NCBI GenBank assembly: GCA_009733575.1
Contig: ML769509.1
Location: forward strand, 119,789 to 183,788
DNA from: Gymnopus androsaceus JB14
Taxonomy: Eukaryota; Basidiomycota; Agaricomycetes; Agaricales; Omphalotaceae
DNA: 64,000 nt
Direction: 5' to 3'
Part shown: piece by piece, positions 1 through 12,200 of the stretch
How the letters are laid out: each line of letters starts with the position of its first letter
How positions within the stretch are numbered: the stretch's first letter is position 1
Made by a program: the position numbers and the translations under genes
Notes under the pieces: generated by a model
Database searches by the model: none
The model's input: only the letters and a program-made list of their open reading frames with translations
What the model was told of the DNA's origin: nothing

Positions 1-571
1 CAGTTTTACCTTGTATAGAACAACCACCTGAGTGGCAGCGTCGGCCGCTGGAAACTGCTTGACAGAAAGGAAAATATTATCGCGGAAGGAGCGACAGCCT
101 TCATTGAGTGAGGACCGAAAAGAACTCCTCGCACCAGCTAATTTGTATGACTGGGACAACTAATGGGATTCGGAGTCTACAGTATGATGCAGATAAGTTA
201 TAAACGAGAAACGTTTAGCAGGCAAATAGCATCACCGTCATCATCCACGAATTGCTATACCAAGGACGCGCCCACGTGCTAGGACCACAAGGACAAAGGG
301 TTCTGATGATAAAGGCCCATTGTCCACGCAGCAGATGACTATAAATTGACCCACGACTTGGCCTTTCTTTCAACTTTGTCCTCGACTCTTTCACCGAACC
401 ATCTCTCGACGATCTTCCAGACGTAGATTGCCTGTTTCCTATCGTCTCATCCATTCCCATCTAACGACTCGTGTTTGCTTCTCCTGGTCCACCTAATCTC
501 TTCCTTTAATAATCTCGAAAAACAACAAAAACACAAGAAACCATACTTTATTAATCCTATCTTCTCTCATC
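1..571. other. Intergenic/upstream region, no gene recognised
   Basis: No supported coding exon was found on either strand. The open frames here are short and have no family resemblance. The last 100 bases before position 572 are rich in C, T and A, and are probably the promoter and 5' UTR of the gene that starts there. Confidence 0.4.
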
Positions 572-1602
572 ATGATGTACAACACCCAAATCCACTCTAT
601 TGCTTCTATATACCCTGGCGTCGCTTTCGGCATGAAGATCGATGGTACCAAGGCTCGCTTTGGTGAAGAGTTATACCGGAGTGGTGGACGCGAGCTCCTA
701 TACTCGTCTGCGACTAGCGAATGCGCCGCATACAGTTCTGCCAATGCCAATGAGGTGAGTAGTCGCTCCCACATGAAAGGATGAAAACTGACTGTTGTTC
801 GACATAGCTCGCTTCTTGGGGAGACGACCTCTTTAAACAGGAGCATGAAAGAAAGTTTCCTTCAGCGCACGCACGAGCTGCAGCTATGGATTATCCTGTC
901 ATTTACAACACATCACCGATTCCTTGCAATCTCTGCGCTGCCGTAGAAGGCGCCATGAGATATCCTTTCGCCAGGCCATGCTCATCATCATTCCATTCCA
1001 GCAGATCGTCGTCGTCTGAGAGTGACGGTAACAGGAGCCTTGTGTCGCCATGGTCGAACGCCACAGGATACAGCTACGAGGGTACTCATAGTCTTGCCAA
1101 AGCTGCGAGAGAGAGGTGTGCTGTTCAACACACCGTATCCGGGCCAGAGCATCCTACCAATACGTCCTCTCCCAGCTCTGTGAAGCACGATCTCGGCATT
1201 GATTACGTTCGCCGTGCACAGGAGAGAATAAAGGCTCAGCAGCCAATTCGCCGACCACGTTTCCAGGATCTAGTGGATAAACAGGCTGAGGAATTGGCAA
1301 CGACGATATCTTTATCAACCTCCGATTCTACTTCCTGCGACGATAGTTTTAGTTTCTCTTTCGATCCTCATTTTCCTGAGGAATTAGAAAGGCTCACGGA
1401 TAATACCGAGTTCGGCGACATGATGATGGCAGATTGCTCTTTCCGACCTAGTTCCCGAATGTGGGACAAAGGATGGGACGACTTGCTGAAGGATACGGAA
1501 ACAGAGGCGCCTGCCAGTTGGATTGTTCATGCTCCTCGTGCAATCAAACCCGTAAATGCTGCAGAAATGTTTGAGCTGCTGGCTGGAGGGACCAGTTCGT
1601 AG
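572..1602 (+). CDS. Hypothetical Ser-rich protein, two exons
   Basis: Two exons, 572-754 and 808-1602, join in frame across a 53-base GT-AG intron (GTGAGT...TAG) and give about 325 residues. I recognise no domain, signal peptide or membrane segment. The protein has Ser-rich stretches, including a run of SSSS/SSRSSSS type near residue 120, and an acidic C-terminal half with several short Asp/Glu patches. A Cys-containing patch (NLCAA) lies near residue 95. The start was chosen because it is the first ATG of an ATGATG pair and opens a frame that continues through the intron. It may be a lineage-specific regulatory or disordered protein, but no function can be assigned. Confidence 0.6.
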
Positions 1603-1733
1603 ATCATATGTTCTTGAAGTTTGTTATAGTATATTATATTGTATTAATGTCGACGAGAAAGAGATGGAGAGAAGGAAAAAATTAGCGCTGAGACGCTTGG
1701 GCGCTTGCGAACTTCCAATTTCTTCCAACTGTC

Positions 1734-3145
1734 ATGAGCGTTTTGCGGAAACATGCTCGCTCTGTAGTCTTTAAACAGCTACCACCATCTCTGGAGGTCA
1801 GACAGGTTATATCCAGCCTTCCTTCTGGCTCAATACACAATATCATTCCCAAACCAAACGACTCGCTGGTCATAAATTTTTTGGACCCGCATACCGCGTC
1901 CCGATTCACCCGAAATTTCCTATCTCTTCCTCGAGCACCTTCGATAAAAGATGTTTCAATCGAATATGGGTCATCTAAACCCTTACCGGTTGAAATCCTT
2001 GCAGAAATTGGGCTGAGAAGCGCGAGTAGGGTGGTTCGCGTTTCTTCTAATAATGGAAAGGATATACCGAATGGTCTGGAGAACGAGCTGAAGGAACTTG
2101 GTGCTATCGAGAGTTTTGAAGTCAACTCCGATGCCCGCTCAGCCGTGGTCCATTTTATGTCTATTGATGCAGCTATGCAGGTACGTGCAAGCTTTTTTCT
2201 TATAAACATCTTCACTTAGTTCTTTGGATTAGGCTTTGCAGCTTCTTCGCGCCAACAAATCGTACGATGGATTTTCGGTGTATTTCGGAATTGACCGAAA
2301 AGCCAACCCTCCTCGGTTCTCCCGGAATGCTCAGACCGACTTGGTTTTGACCGGTCTCCCAAAGGGTATCACATCTAGTGAAATCATTAGGCGGATACAA
2401 AGTGGACTACCCAGCCTGAACCGTGAAGCCATTCGGAGCATTGTATTTGACGAAAAGTCGGCGAAGGCTGTAAGTTTTATGTTAATGTTGTACTCTGCTT
2501 TTCGTCATGCCCACTCTATAGTTTATCAATTTCCTTGAACCTGCTGCGGCTAAAATCGTTTTCGACTCATTCAACACCGCCAAAACCTCCACCGGTGGTG
2601 TTTCTGTGTCGTGGTCTAGCACTCCTGCCAACCCCGTCAACCCCAGTCTTCGCATCGCAGTCAGTGCCGGTGTCTCCCGCACCTTGACTGTATCACACCT
2701 TCAAAACGTACGTCCAGCTTCGACGCATCTTGAAGACTAGCGAAGAATTTGGCACACTCATCAGTCATCCCTATAATTCGTTAAAGTAAGCAGAACAAGT
2801 TTTAATCTCCTCGAACATGTTTGCTAACCTGCTCGCAGAAAAACGGTCAACATTGAATTCGCTGACATCTACTCGTCGCTCAAGGCCATTGTGCGCATAA
2901 GGGAAGCCATGTCCTCTTACCCTGCCTTCTCCAGCACGCAAATTTCGTTTGCGACATCCACTTTTAATGTGCGTCCTATGAAAGTTGTCACAAGTAGGAT
3001 CAAGAATGGTACTGCTTCAAGTGCTTCCGCACCGCGGTCAACACCGAAAAATTCTTCCCCAGGACAAAACACCGAAACTACATCTTCGGCTGTGTCTGAC
3101 GGAGCACAGGTAGCTGAAAAGAAGGTCGAGATCACATCCGCTTGA
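1734..3145 (+). CDS. RNA-binding protein with tandem RRM-like domains (frame broken once)
   Basis: Exons visible are 1734-2180, 2233-2469, 2522 to about 2785 and 2839-3145, with introns of about 50 bases (GTACGT, GTAAGT and GTAAGC donors). The protein of roughly 430 residues shows several repeated beta-alpha-beta blocks like RRM folds: SVVFKQLPPSL near the N-terminus, a second around residue 90, DLVLTGLPKGI around residue 185, and RTLTVSHL near residue 280 followed by LRRILKTSEEFGTL. The C-terminal 60 residues are Ser/Thr-rich and probably disordered. At 2703-2717 the frame shifts by one base inside an AAAA run, and the fourth RRM is only complete if that shift is ignored. The N-terminus is basic, so mitochondrial or nuclear location is possible. 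The family is clear as RRM-like; the orthologue is not. Confidence 0.65.
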
Positions 3146-3766
3146 AGCTCATGTATGATACCCACTATATAATACTCACTTTACATGTGAATCGATCTAC
3201 TGTCCAATTTCCTCCTCAGAAGCAGAAAGTGGAACCGACGAAAATCTAACCTACTTTAAATGTCATTATTCAACGTCTTTCGGTACTTTCGCAGGGCTTT
3301 GCCAGTAAGTACTTATGAAAGAAGCAAGCGCAAAACTATGGACCAGCATACATCTATTTCTGGTCGATTTGAGGACCATCCTTGTCGAGTCCTTACTGGA
3401 AAGCTTGGAAACACGGAAAGACGAATCCAGCGGCTGTTGTAATCCCGCTTTCTTTCCGATCGCGTCTTCCTCGCGACTGAAAGTGAAACAGCTGTTCATT
3501 CCTTCGATAGGCGCGTGACGCCAGCTTCTTGACTCGTACTACTTATGAAACACTTGCAAAGTCGACCGCCGAAGCGAGAGCGTCTTTCAATTCAGATTCA
3601 GACCCCAGTTTAGCGTCAGTCTTCCCAAGCAATCCCTTTCCGGTTATCTAGCTTTATCATTTGTGTCAATCCAACGTGACTAGTACTTTTCACAGCTCTG
3701 GCCCCTTCCTTGTCTTCTAACCAACACCATCCCCGTAGTTCTCAGTTAAAGCGCGCGCATACCAAG
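3146..3766. other. Intergenic: 3' end of RRM gene and metacaspase promoter
   Basis: Contains only short open frames with no resemblance to known proteins. It probably holds the RRM gene's 3' UTR and the metacaspase 5' flank. No clear TATA box was seen. Confidence 0.4.
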
Positions 3767-6165
3767 ATGATGTGGGATATCGGTGAAAAGGATCCTCATG
3801 GGTATTCCAATCATATCGCAATGCCCTCCCCGATGTAAGTTTCCTTTTTTTTCTCCGGATTCTCTAGTTAATTCCCTTTACAGGATTGGATCGTGAGTTT
3901 GGAACGCTTGTATATTCTCTTATCTCACACAATTCTGCTCATAGGCAAGCTATACATACTCCCGCACCCTCAAACTACTCTGCGCACAGTCATCTTGCAG
4001 CGCCTGCGTTCGGAGTTCCGCCCGTGTATCATTCAGTTCACTCCTACGCGTAAGCCGGATACATTTCTCCTTTACACCTTTCTGACAGTTACTCGACGCT
4101 TCCAGAGGCTCTCCGAACGAGTAAGCCTGTCATTACTATCGGACGTGTAAATTAACTTCACGCCGGAATAGACCTAGTTTTGGTGTGCCACTAGCCCGTG
4201 CTGTCAGTGCTGAACCTCCCCATCACCATCATCACCATTCGAACCCTCCGCCTGATATAGACAGAGCCTTACACTTCCCGGCGCTCATCACCAAGTCTAG
4301 TCACCACAAATCTCATCACCGACATTCTCATAGCGCGGATAACCGTCATCATCACCACCATAATACGCCTCGGATTGAGAGCTCTGGACATCATCATTCC
4401 CAGTCGCACTCTGCTCCGATCGCGACTCACCATCATCAGCAAATACCGGATCCGCGACATCGTATCGAACATCCACCATTTCATCCGAAATTCCAGTATT
4501 CACTTTGCACTGGTCGAAAGAAAGCACTTTGTGTAAGCATTTCTGGCCAAGTTCCTCACCATCTGACTCCTCTCCTCTGTTTTCTAGATAGGTATCAACT
4601 ACATAGGTATGCGCTTTTAATCTCGTTGGAAGCGTCCGCTTATATGAGGCTAGGTGAGCGCCACGAGCTGCGCGGATGCATCAACGACGCCAAGGCAATG
4701 CGCAAGTTTCTTATTCGTATGTTTGCTGAACACACACTCTTGTTCCTTCCTTATTTGACGGTTTTGACGATTTAGACAACCATGGCTACAAATCTGAAGA
4801 TATCGTACTTCTGACGGATGATAGTCCTAATCCACGTTCACGACCAACCAGAAGCAACATGATTAATGCTATGCATTGGCTCGTACAAAGCGCTCACTAC
4901 AGTGACAGTTTGTTTTTCCATTGTTAGTTCAAGTTCATTTTTGAGCGCCATTATTCGGTATTTACTTTCTTGGATCTATTTTTTGCAGACTCTGGTCATG
5001 GTGGCCAGACAAAAGACCTTGATGGCGATGAAATTGATGGCATGGACGAAGGTGAACAAGTATCTTCTGAAAGATTGGTGACTGTCTGATCTTACATGCT
5101 GTAAACAGTAATATTTCCTGTGGACTTTCAGCAAAAAGGCCACATCCTGGACGATGTAAGTGGATAGGCTGATCCATGTTTCGTTTCCGGCTGACCGTTC
5201 GCTAAAAGGACTTGTTCAAAATTATGGTGTGTCCGCCTCAGTACGGAAGCGTACATGACTTTAACTGGGATTGCAGGCCAGGCCGCTACCAGCGGGTTGT
5301 AGGTTGACCGTACGTACATCCTTGTATTATTTTTTGCCCTCCTGCAGCCGCTCAGTTTGCAGCTAACCTAGGCGTTATTTGATGTAAGTATTGTTTTTTT
5401 TTTTTCAGTGAGTGACAAAAGCTAATATCACCCTCCTTTAAAGTCTTGTCACTCTGGAACTGTCCTCGGTAGGTAGTGAATATACGAACTGAAGACACAG
5501 ACGACACTTACATCTTGCTTGCTTGCCCTTAGACTTGCCTTTCATTGTGCGTCCCTCGCTCGGGCCTTTATATGAAATAGCCGCTACTTCGAGTTTGTTC
5601 TGACTTACCGTTCTTCCTTTCTGCTACCATAGTATACCCCATCCGGAAGATTGCGTGGACCTCAGGTCAGGCAACAGGCCTTGGCTCGAAGGAATTCAGC
5701 AGCTGATGTCGTGAGTTTCTCCCTTCTCTTTTCCCATTAAACGGTCCTCTGTTCATTGCAAACAATCTTTTCCACAGATCTCGTTCTCTGCGTGCAAAGA
5801 TGGCCGGAAGAGTACAGATACATTCAAAGGAGGTGTGGCTGTCGGTGCTATGAGCTGGGTACGCATCACATACTCCTCGACGATCCAGAGACCTCTTGAC
5901 AATACAATAGTCATTCTGCGAAGTCATGAGTAAGAACCCACATCAATCGTATCAGCAAATATTGCGTGAAGTCAAGTGCGTACTTTGCTCCAATTCGATG
6001 GCTCGTCGACACATACCCACTCATTGAACAGGAATTTGACCTACCGGAGATATCACCAGACACCTCAGCTGGGCAGCTCTCATCATATTGTATGTTGCAT
6101 TTGACTCACTATGGGAATATTTATTAACCGTTTACTAGGATATGAACCTCAAATTTATCATCTAA
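3767..6165 (+). CDS. Type I metacaspase with His-rich prodomain
   Basis: Clan CD cysteine protease that cleaves after Arg/Lys, implicated in fungal stress response and cell death. The gene has about 15 short exons, including a 9-base micro-exon at 3884-3892. The N-terminal prodomain (about 150 residues) is rich in Pro, Ser and especially His, with several runs of 3-6 His. The catalytic domain starts at KKALCIGINYIG. It shows LRGCINDAKAM, the catalytic His in FFHYSGHGGQ (around 4985-5010), the acidic DLDGDEIDGMDE loop, and the catalytic Cys in ALFDSCHSGT (around 5375-5480, split by an intron). It ends in the family-typical PQLGSSHHI...MNLKFII with stop at 6163-6165. Unlike its neighbours it reads through with no frame break once introns are removed. 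Start: first of two adjacent ATGs. Confidence 0.93.
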
Positions 6166-6339
6166 GTGGACCTTTATGATACTTTGGTTTACCGTTTCCA
6201 TCCGTATATTTAATGCTTCGCTGATTTGGAATTATGCTATCTTCTCATTACGCCTGTTATAACTTGTTTTTGTTTCTTAGTTTACTGGATTTCGCTATAA
6301 TTGTTGTTGTACCTTTCTCGGATTCAATAGCACAACACT

Positions 6340-6714
6340 CAACGTAGTGAAACGAGGGATTCAGAACTATGCAAGGCGGTCACTATCCAGTACTCGATCC
6401 ATAGAGTCAATTCACGGACCGCTGCGTAGTAAACCCTTCCCATCATTTCCGAGTGCCTTGAGTTGGCGATTTTCGTCCTAATTTTCAGCAGCAGGAGCTG
6501 AAGACACCTTTGTTGACGTTCGTGGCTGAACACGGGCAGGGAAGGTACCCTTTCCGATATCATTCCCCGCCTTCGCCTTGGATATGATCAGCGCGTGAAC
6601 ACGAGCAGGCTCGTAACTCTCGACTCGCCTGTATTGACTGGATGCGGAAAGCAGCAGTCGGAGTAGCATGCGTTTTCGACGCGGGACTCTTCTTGCTACT
6701 GGCCATTTCAATGA
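6340..6714 (-). CDS. Possible small basic protein, reading frame uncertain
   Basis: On the minus strand an ATG near 6703 opens MASSKKSPASKTH..., a basic Ser/Ala-rich start. The protein-like continuation (RRVESYEPARVHALIISKAK, then DIGKGTFPARVQP) lies in another frame ending near 6484. Joining the two needs a one-base shift or an improbably short intron around 6634-6645. No family is recognised. It could be a real small gene with a consensus error, or chance open frames. Confidence 0.3.
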
Positions 6715-6751
6715 GTAGTTGAGTACAGACGCTGTTGAAGGGGACGTTCAA

Positions 6752-7068
6752 GACGATATAATACGGTCACATTGATTGGAGAGGTTAGAGGACTTGATAC
6801 TTGTGGAGGGTCGCACACGGAGCGCACTTCGCGTTTCTCAAAGATAAGTAATGCAACTTGACATTGACGCATTCGCGTTGAAACCGCTACTGCTATGTAG
6901 GGGTATATATGTATAATGAAAGGTTGATATCTGAAGAATGTACTTATGTTACTGAATAAGTAATGGTGATGAACGAATAATGGTAAAAAGTATCGTATGA
7001 TAAGTCTGGCCACCTTTAACTTCAATGACGAGCTTCACCGCCGTGCTGCGATGCAACAACGCTATCGA
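6752..7068. other. Intergenic, nothing recognised
   Basis: AT-richer stretch between the possible small gene and the sirtuin 3' end. It probably holds the sirtuin 3' UTR. No coding or repeat signal was seen. Confidence 0.4.
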
Positions 7069-8901
7069 TCAAGCCAATAGCGGCTTTACGACATTTCTTC
7101 CGGTCCTACTAGTCAAGCCTTTACCCAAAGGTTTCGTCCTCTGCGGTTTTGGAGGTGACTGCATGCTCAGATCCGCCAGATCAAAATCATCTTCATCGCT
7201 ATCCGCCAGGTCTATGAAGGCATTCTTTCCCTGCGAACCGTTTGTCCCCTTCCCAAAGAGCAGTACTCCCTTCGCGCTCGGTTCCAAGCGTTCTTGTTCT
7301 GATAGTATGTGTTTAACGCGGCGCTTCGACGGACTCGCCTCGAGATTGTGATCGCTGTAATGCGTCTGCGATTGGGTGCGTCTACGTTTGCTCGGCGAGG
7401 AGGGTGCACTGGGGGAAGTTGGATCCTCCGTTAAGGCGCATTTGCTAGGTGAAATGGGCATGGGACTTCCTGCGACCGGTTTCTGCAATTGACGGTGAGC
7501 ATCAGGCGTACTGAGTACCATGGCATCCGGATGAGAGAAAGCAGGGGGTGGAACATTCTCGGTTTCCGAGTCGGGTCGAGATTTCTTCTTGGGTTCTATG
7601 AATCAAGGAAACACGTTAAGTCTCGGTTTGATACGTGAAATACAAAAGATGCATACCTTTGGCTTTTGCCTTTACTCCCGGAGCGGCAGCGACAGTTTTC
7701 GCAGTCTTCAATGGCGAGTTCATGCTCACGTCGAGGGTCTGTTGTACCTGCCAGTCTGCAGGAGAAATCTTTCTCCAGTCTTCTACCACCCGCTCTGTCC
7801 ACTCGTCCGTCGCACCCGCAACATGATAGTCGATAATGCCTGCCCACTCCGACCCAGGAGCAGTTTTGTTCACGAAAACAACCTTGCCAGGCCCAAGACT
7901 TTGTCTTTGTGCGTGCGGTCGAAGTGGATGGAGAAGGAGTACGATGCGAATGGACAGACTTGGCAAATTCTTTCACGAGCTTCTTGAGTCCGTGAACTTT
8001 GAGCGATGTGCCCATGATGATGAGCATCTCTGGCTTTCGAGAGACATCGGAACCTTGCACGACACCAATGTCGTCGCCAAGCGGATGAGGTTCGTCATAC
8101 AGTACGATTGCTGGTCTAAGAGAACCAACACGGAGAGCACGAGCTGAGCGAGCGACGCGGGCTTTGGCTAGTAATGAAAACGCCCATCAGCCTATGTTCA
8201 TAGGATATTGAGATGAAGACACTCACAGCGATGGAGACATTCTGGACAATCGGGAGATAGGCCTTGGTTAAAGAGGGAGAGGTGCTCCTCCGTGCAGGGG
8301 TACTCGGCAGCGCAAGCCTGACATCTTACACGGTGTATATCTCCATGCAACTGCACGTTTCGGCACTGTTTTAGTAGAGACGCCTTGGCTTTCGCTTTAC
8401 CGCCAGAGGTCCCTTCGCTCTTGTTACTGCTGCTCAGCAATCCTACCCTGTCTTCTAGTCCATCGATATTTTGTGTATAAGACCTAAGAAGCCGACCCTT
8501 GGAGTCCAAGGTTTTAATAAAATGATGAGTCGGAGTAGGCTCTGCAGAGTCTATAGATTGTTTGAGTTGAGCCATGAATGTGTAGAAGACTGCGGTTGAA
8601 GTAGCGTCACGAAATAGTGAAGCGTCGAATAAATCTCGGCCTTTGAGCACTACGTCAGGGTACTGCTCCTTCACGAGATTGTAGAGGCCGTCCGAAGAGC
8701 GGAAATCCTGCGAATACTTGTAAGCTGCGTTAAAAAAATAGCTTTGGGAAAGCTCACTGGGATACCAGAAGAGCAAGATATACCAGCTCCTGTTACTACT
8801 ACAATTTTCTTGCTTTTGACTACAGAACGTGAAAGATCATAGAGGGCAGCTCGGGTAGAAAAATCTGTCTTTGCTGAGGATAGATCTAGAGTGACAGTCA
8901 T
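7069..8901 (-). CDS. Sirtuin, NAD-dependent protein deacetylase (Hst3/Hst4-like)
   Basis: Class I sirtuin that removes acetyl groups from lysine using NAD+. Hst3/Hst4 members act on histone H3 in the nucleus. Exon 1 (8901-8758) ends in GAGISCSSGIP and exon 2 starts DFRSSDGLY, together the Rossmann NAD-binding signature. TQNIDGLE and the catalytic His in QLHGDIH follow. Zinc Cys pairs are RCQAC and PDCPEC. Later blocks are GSLRPAIVLYDE, MGTSLKVHGLKKLV and KVVFVNKTAPG. The C-terminal 200 residues are low-complexity, with SPSKRRR-type basic clusters that may be nuclear localisation signals and an acidic DSDEDDFDLADL patch. Introns include 8757-8708 and 7656-7596. Around 7899-7910 the frame slips by one base between the FAKSVH region and KVVFVN, which may be a consensus error or an unidentified intron. 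Confidence 0.88.
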
Positions 8902-9213
8902 TGCGACTGAAGGGGAGTAGCCCTAGGCTGTCGTGGTAGGGAATCAACGTTGTTTGGCTCGTGAGCGCTATGGATTGCTCACATCAACAGAGCGCGTCGA
9001 AATGAACAACATCACGTGTAGCAGTTTGCTCATCGGCGCCTATATGCTACATACGTTCATTCGCAGCAAGCGTCGACTGAAACTAAGCCTCGCGAAATCA
9101 AGATCGCTTGATAAAGTACATAAATCACCGCAGTCTTCTCTTACTCAGTAATCTTACAAGTTACAAAACATGAAGCAATTCCCTAGTTCCTTCATCGCCT
9201 GATCAGATAATCA
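8902..9213. other. Intergenic between sirtuin start and aminopeptidase end
   Basis: A 312-base spacer. It must carry the sirtuin promoter and the aminopeptidase 3' UTR, both genes being on the minus strand. No distinct element recognised. Confidence 0.4.
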
Positions 9214-12200
9214 TCACTGTCTCTCCTTCCAATTTTCCAGCCAGTTGAGTAAATCATCCGTGGAATTCTACGAGTAGGATAATCAGGATCCAACATAAGT
9301 AGTTAGGAATCATAGTACGATCAAAACTGACCTCTATGAAGGCGATTTTCTCCTGGATAAACTCCAGGACTCGAGGAACACTAAGAGCGTATTTCGAAGT
9401 GTCTTTGCCATCCTACAATGGCCATAGAGAGCTCTGAGGAGGCCTAAAATATACTGATGTTGACAAACGACTCACCTCAAAGAAAGCTTTGGTGTCTTTA
9501 TAATCTTTCTCGGATGTGAGGGGGATAAATGTTGACTGTAAGGCATACATGAACAAGAGGACCCTAGCAGAAACTAGACGACCAACCTCTACTATCTGTC
9601 CAATCGAAAACCCATCTTTGAGCTTCTCGTGAATCTATGGGGCCATATCATTAAATGATTCGAGTCGGCAGTAGAACTGTAACACTCACCTCGTTATAGG
9701 TCTTTTTGAAATGTTCAACATACAGTCTCTTCGCGTTCTGGTTTTTCATCAGCCCTACGACGAAATGGGTGTAATCTTGATCTCTTTGGGTACCCATGAA
9801 GTCGATAGTTGATAGTATGAGATTAGTTTGTTCCGCGGTGCACATCGCCTCTCTATGGAATTCAGATGAGATCAAGACTATGTTGAACAAACAGAAGAAC
9901 TTGCATCGCGGCAAGCTGTTCAGTAGGCGTACGTGGATCCTTGATAATTTGTTGAATAGCTAGATAAGCGTCTTCTCCTCCAGATCGAACAGCCTACATA
10001 GCACTAGCTCATGAGTTTCGAAAGAAAGCTGAAATTTAGAAAATTTGGAAAAGCACCGCAGTGTAGATTAGTCCTTGCAGCTCTTCTGGGATAAGACTGC
10101 TATCTCTCGTCTCGTGGAAGTGTTTGAACCGAGTGTACAATTCTTTTAAGACCCTGCATTTCAATCTCATTGTAAATGAACGTATCTGACAATGCAGAAC
10201 GTTGCTTAGCTCTTCATCCCTAGCTGAGACAAGGTTGCTTATAGCACAAGTCCGAAGCAAAGAAATGTCTGGATTTTCATCAGCGGAATACTCATACCCG
10301 AGTTCAGAGGCAATCGGTTTGAAAAGGAACTGTCAACAGTCAATACATGGTTGTGGTGGTTCAAAAGTCTTCCTACCCGACGGAACTCATTCAAGAGGTG
10401 CATAACCTTGTCGTTCTCCCACCAGGCAGTAGAAAGACTTTGTAGGGCGTTGAAATAGAGGACCAAATATAGTCTAGTATTTTAAAGAACTGGATGAACT
10501 ACGATCTGAGAAGAAAGAGACATATGCTCACATTCGCGTATGTCTTTGAACACCGTCAAAAGATCCAGTGCGCTGCTTAGCTTCATTAATTGTGCATTGG
10601 CAAGCTGCAAAGGCATCTTGGACAAGTCCGAGACGGTCTCCCGCATTAAATACTGAGTTAGGACGAGCTGCGTCGATAGCTATTTGCCGGAATCGCTCGG
10701 GGGTGTACAAAACGCGATCTGAAAATCATACAGACCGTTAATCCCACTTAGTGAACAGCAAAAAAATCTTACAAAAGCCAAATGTTCCAGCGTTGAGCTT
10801 GAAAGGCTGTTGCAAATTGACGCTGTATGATTCGGTTCGGCTCTTCAGGACGATCTTGTCAATGCTGGCTTTACCCTGCGAGTCGACGGTCAAGAGGTTA
10901 AGCGGGACGTGCCTACACAGATGTGATTAGACACTCGGATTTCATTTTAAAACACTTTCGAAAATCACCATACTGTATCGGCCTCCTCAACGGTTCCCTT
11001 TTGTAGGAACCTAGCCTGTGTTACATGAATAGTTTCTTCAGATTCGGTGACCGTGATGACGGGAAATCCGCCCTGCGCGTATTCTTAAGTCAGATTGTAG
11101 AGCCTAGGGCTAGAGTCTCGAATAGGAACCACCTTGGAGATGTATGCATCCATGAATTCGGAAGCGTTGAAACCTACAAACGCAGAATGATTTAGCATTG
11201 AAATTTTCGTTATTGAGGAGAGAAAATAAGACCTGTCGCTTCTTCTACGCCCCTCCATAGATCACCAGTCACACTATTTCCGTAGAGGTGTGCCTGCAAG
11301 TACATGGAAACACCTTTGAGGAAATCTTCAAGGAGATAATATCAAGTCAATGGACATGCTAATTTTTAAATGAGGCGAACCTTCGACTCCAACGTGATTA
11401 GCCAGCATACGAAGGACTACAGTTGCAGGGGAGGGAACATGCTTCAGTCTCGATGTTATCGTCAAGCTAGTGCGACGCACCAGAAGCCGCCTTGGAGTAA
11501 GATAGACCGTCAAAGATCTACAAGCGGTCCTGGTCGTCAGTGGATTTATTATCGAACGCGATACGGCTCGCGGACTTGCCTGGTTAATCTTGTTTGCATC
11601 GGGGCAGTCCACTTCGACAGGGTGAGAGGATAATTTATTGTCTTGCTTCATAGCGTGTTCAATATGAGCAGAGATGAATGCCGAGTCGAGCTTCCACTCT
11701 GGAAACATTCTATGGCGAAAAGTGAGCATAAGAACGTATCATAGCACAAATTTGCAGGACCTGTCTATATTAAGAATAAGAAATTAGCTGATGAATATCG
11801 CTGTAGTAGATCGTGAATTACCAGGAATGATCAACTCTCCCATCTAACGTCGTAGACTCGTAGTCAGAGCGGGTTATCAACGGAAATGTTTCGAACTTGT
11901 AACTGACCAACGTGGCGAAACCTAAGAGTACATTAAATAGAGAAACTGAGCTAGGCAGTCTCACTTTTCTTACCTTCGTTCAAGTAGAGATATGTCCACC
12001 ATTCCATGGTTGTAATGTTTCCAAACCTAGGCAAGAAATAAGAGCATAAAACGTCAATGAAAAAGGCGGACAAACCACATATGCGCAATCTCATGGAACT
12101 GCATAAGGACAATTTCTTGTTTCTGTCGTACATTGTTTGCTTTGGGGTCCAATAGGTATGCAGCAGCTCTTCCTGTGATTAGGCCCCAGTTTTCCATAGC

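Noticed and set aside
2708..2717. A possible 10-base GT...AG micro-intron (GTACGTCCAG), with a similar one near 6635-6644
   Set aside because: Removing it would restore the frame, but spliceosomal introns this short are not credible. The other frame breaks have no GT-AG segment, so a one-base error is simpler.
6708..7025. A 105-codon minus-strand open frame
   Set aside because: Its His/Tyr/Phe-rich translation comes from AT-rich intergenic DNA; no signal peptide, domain or splice context.
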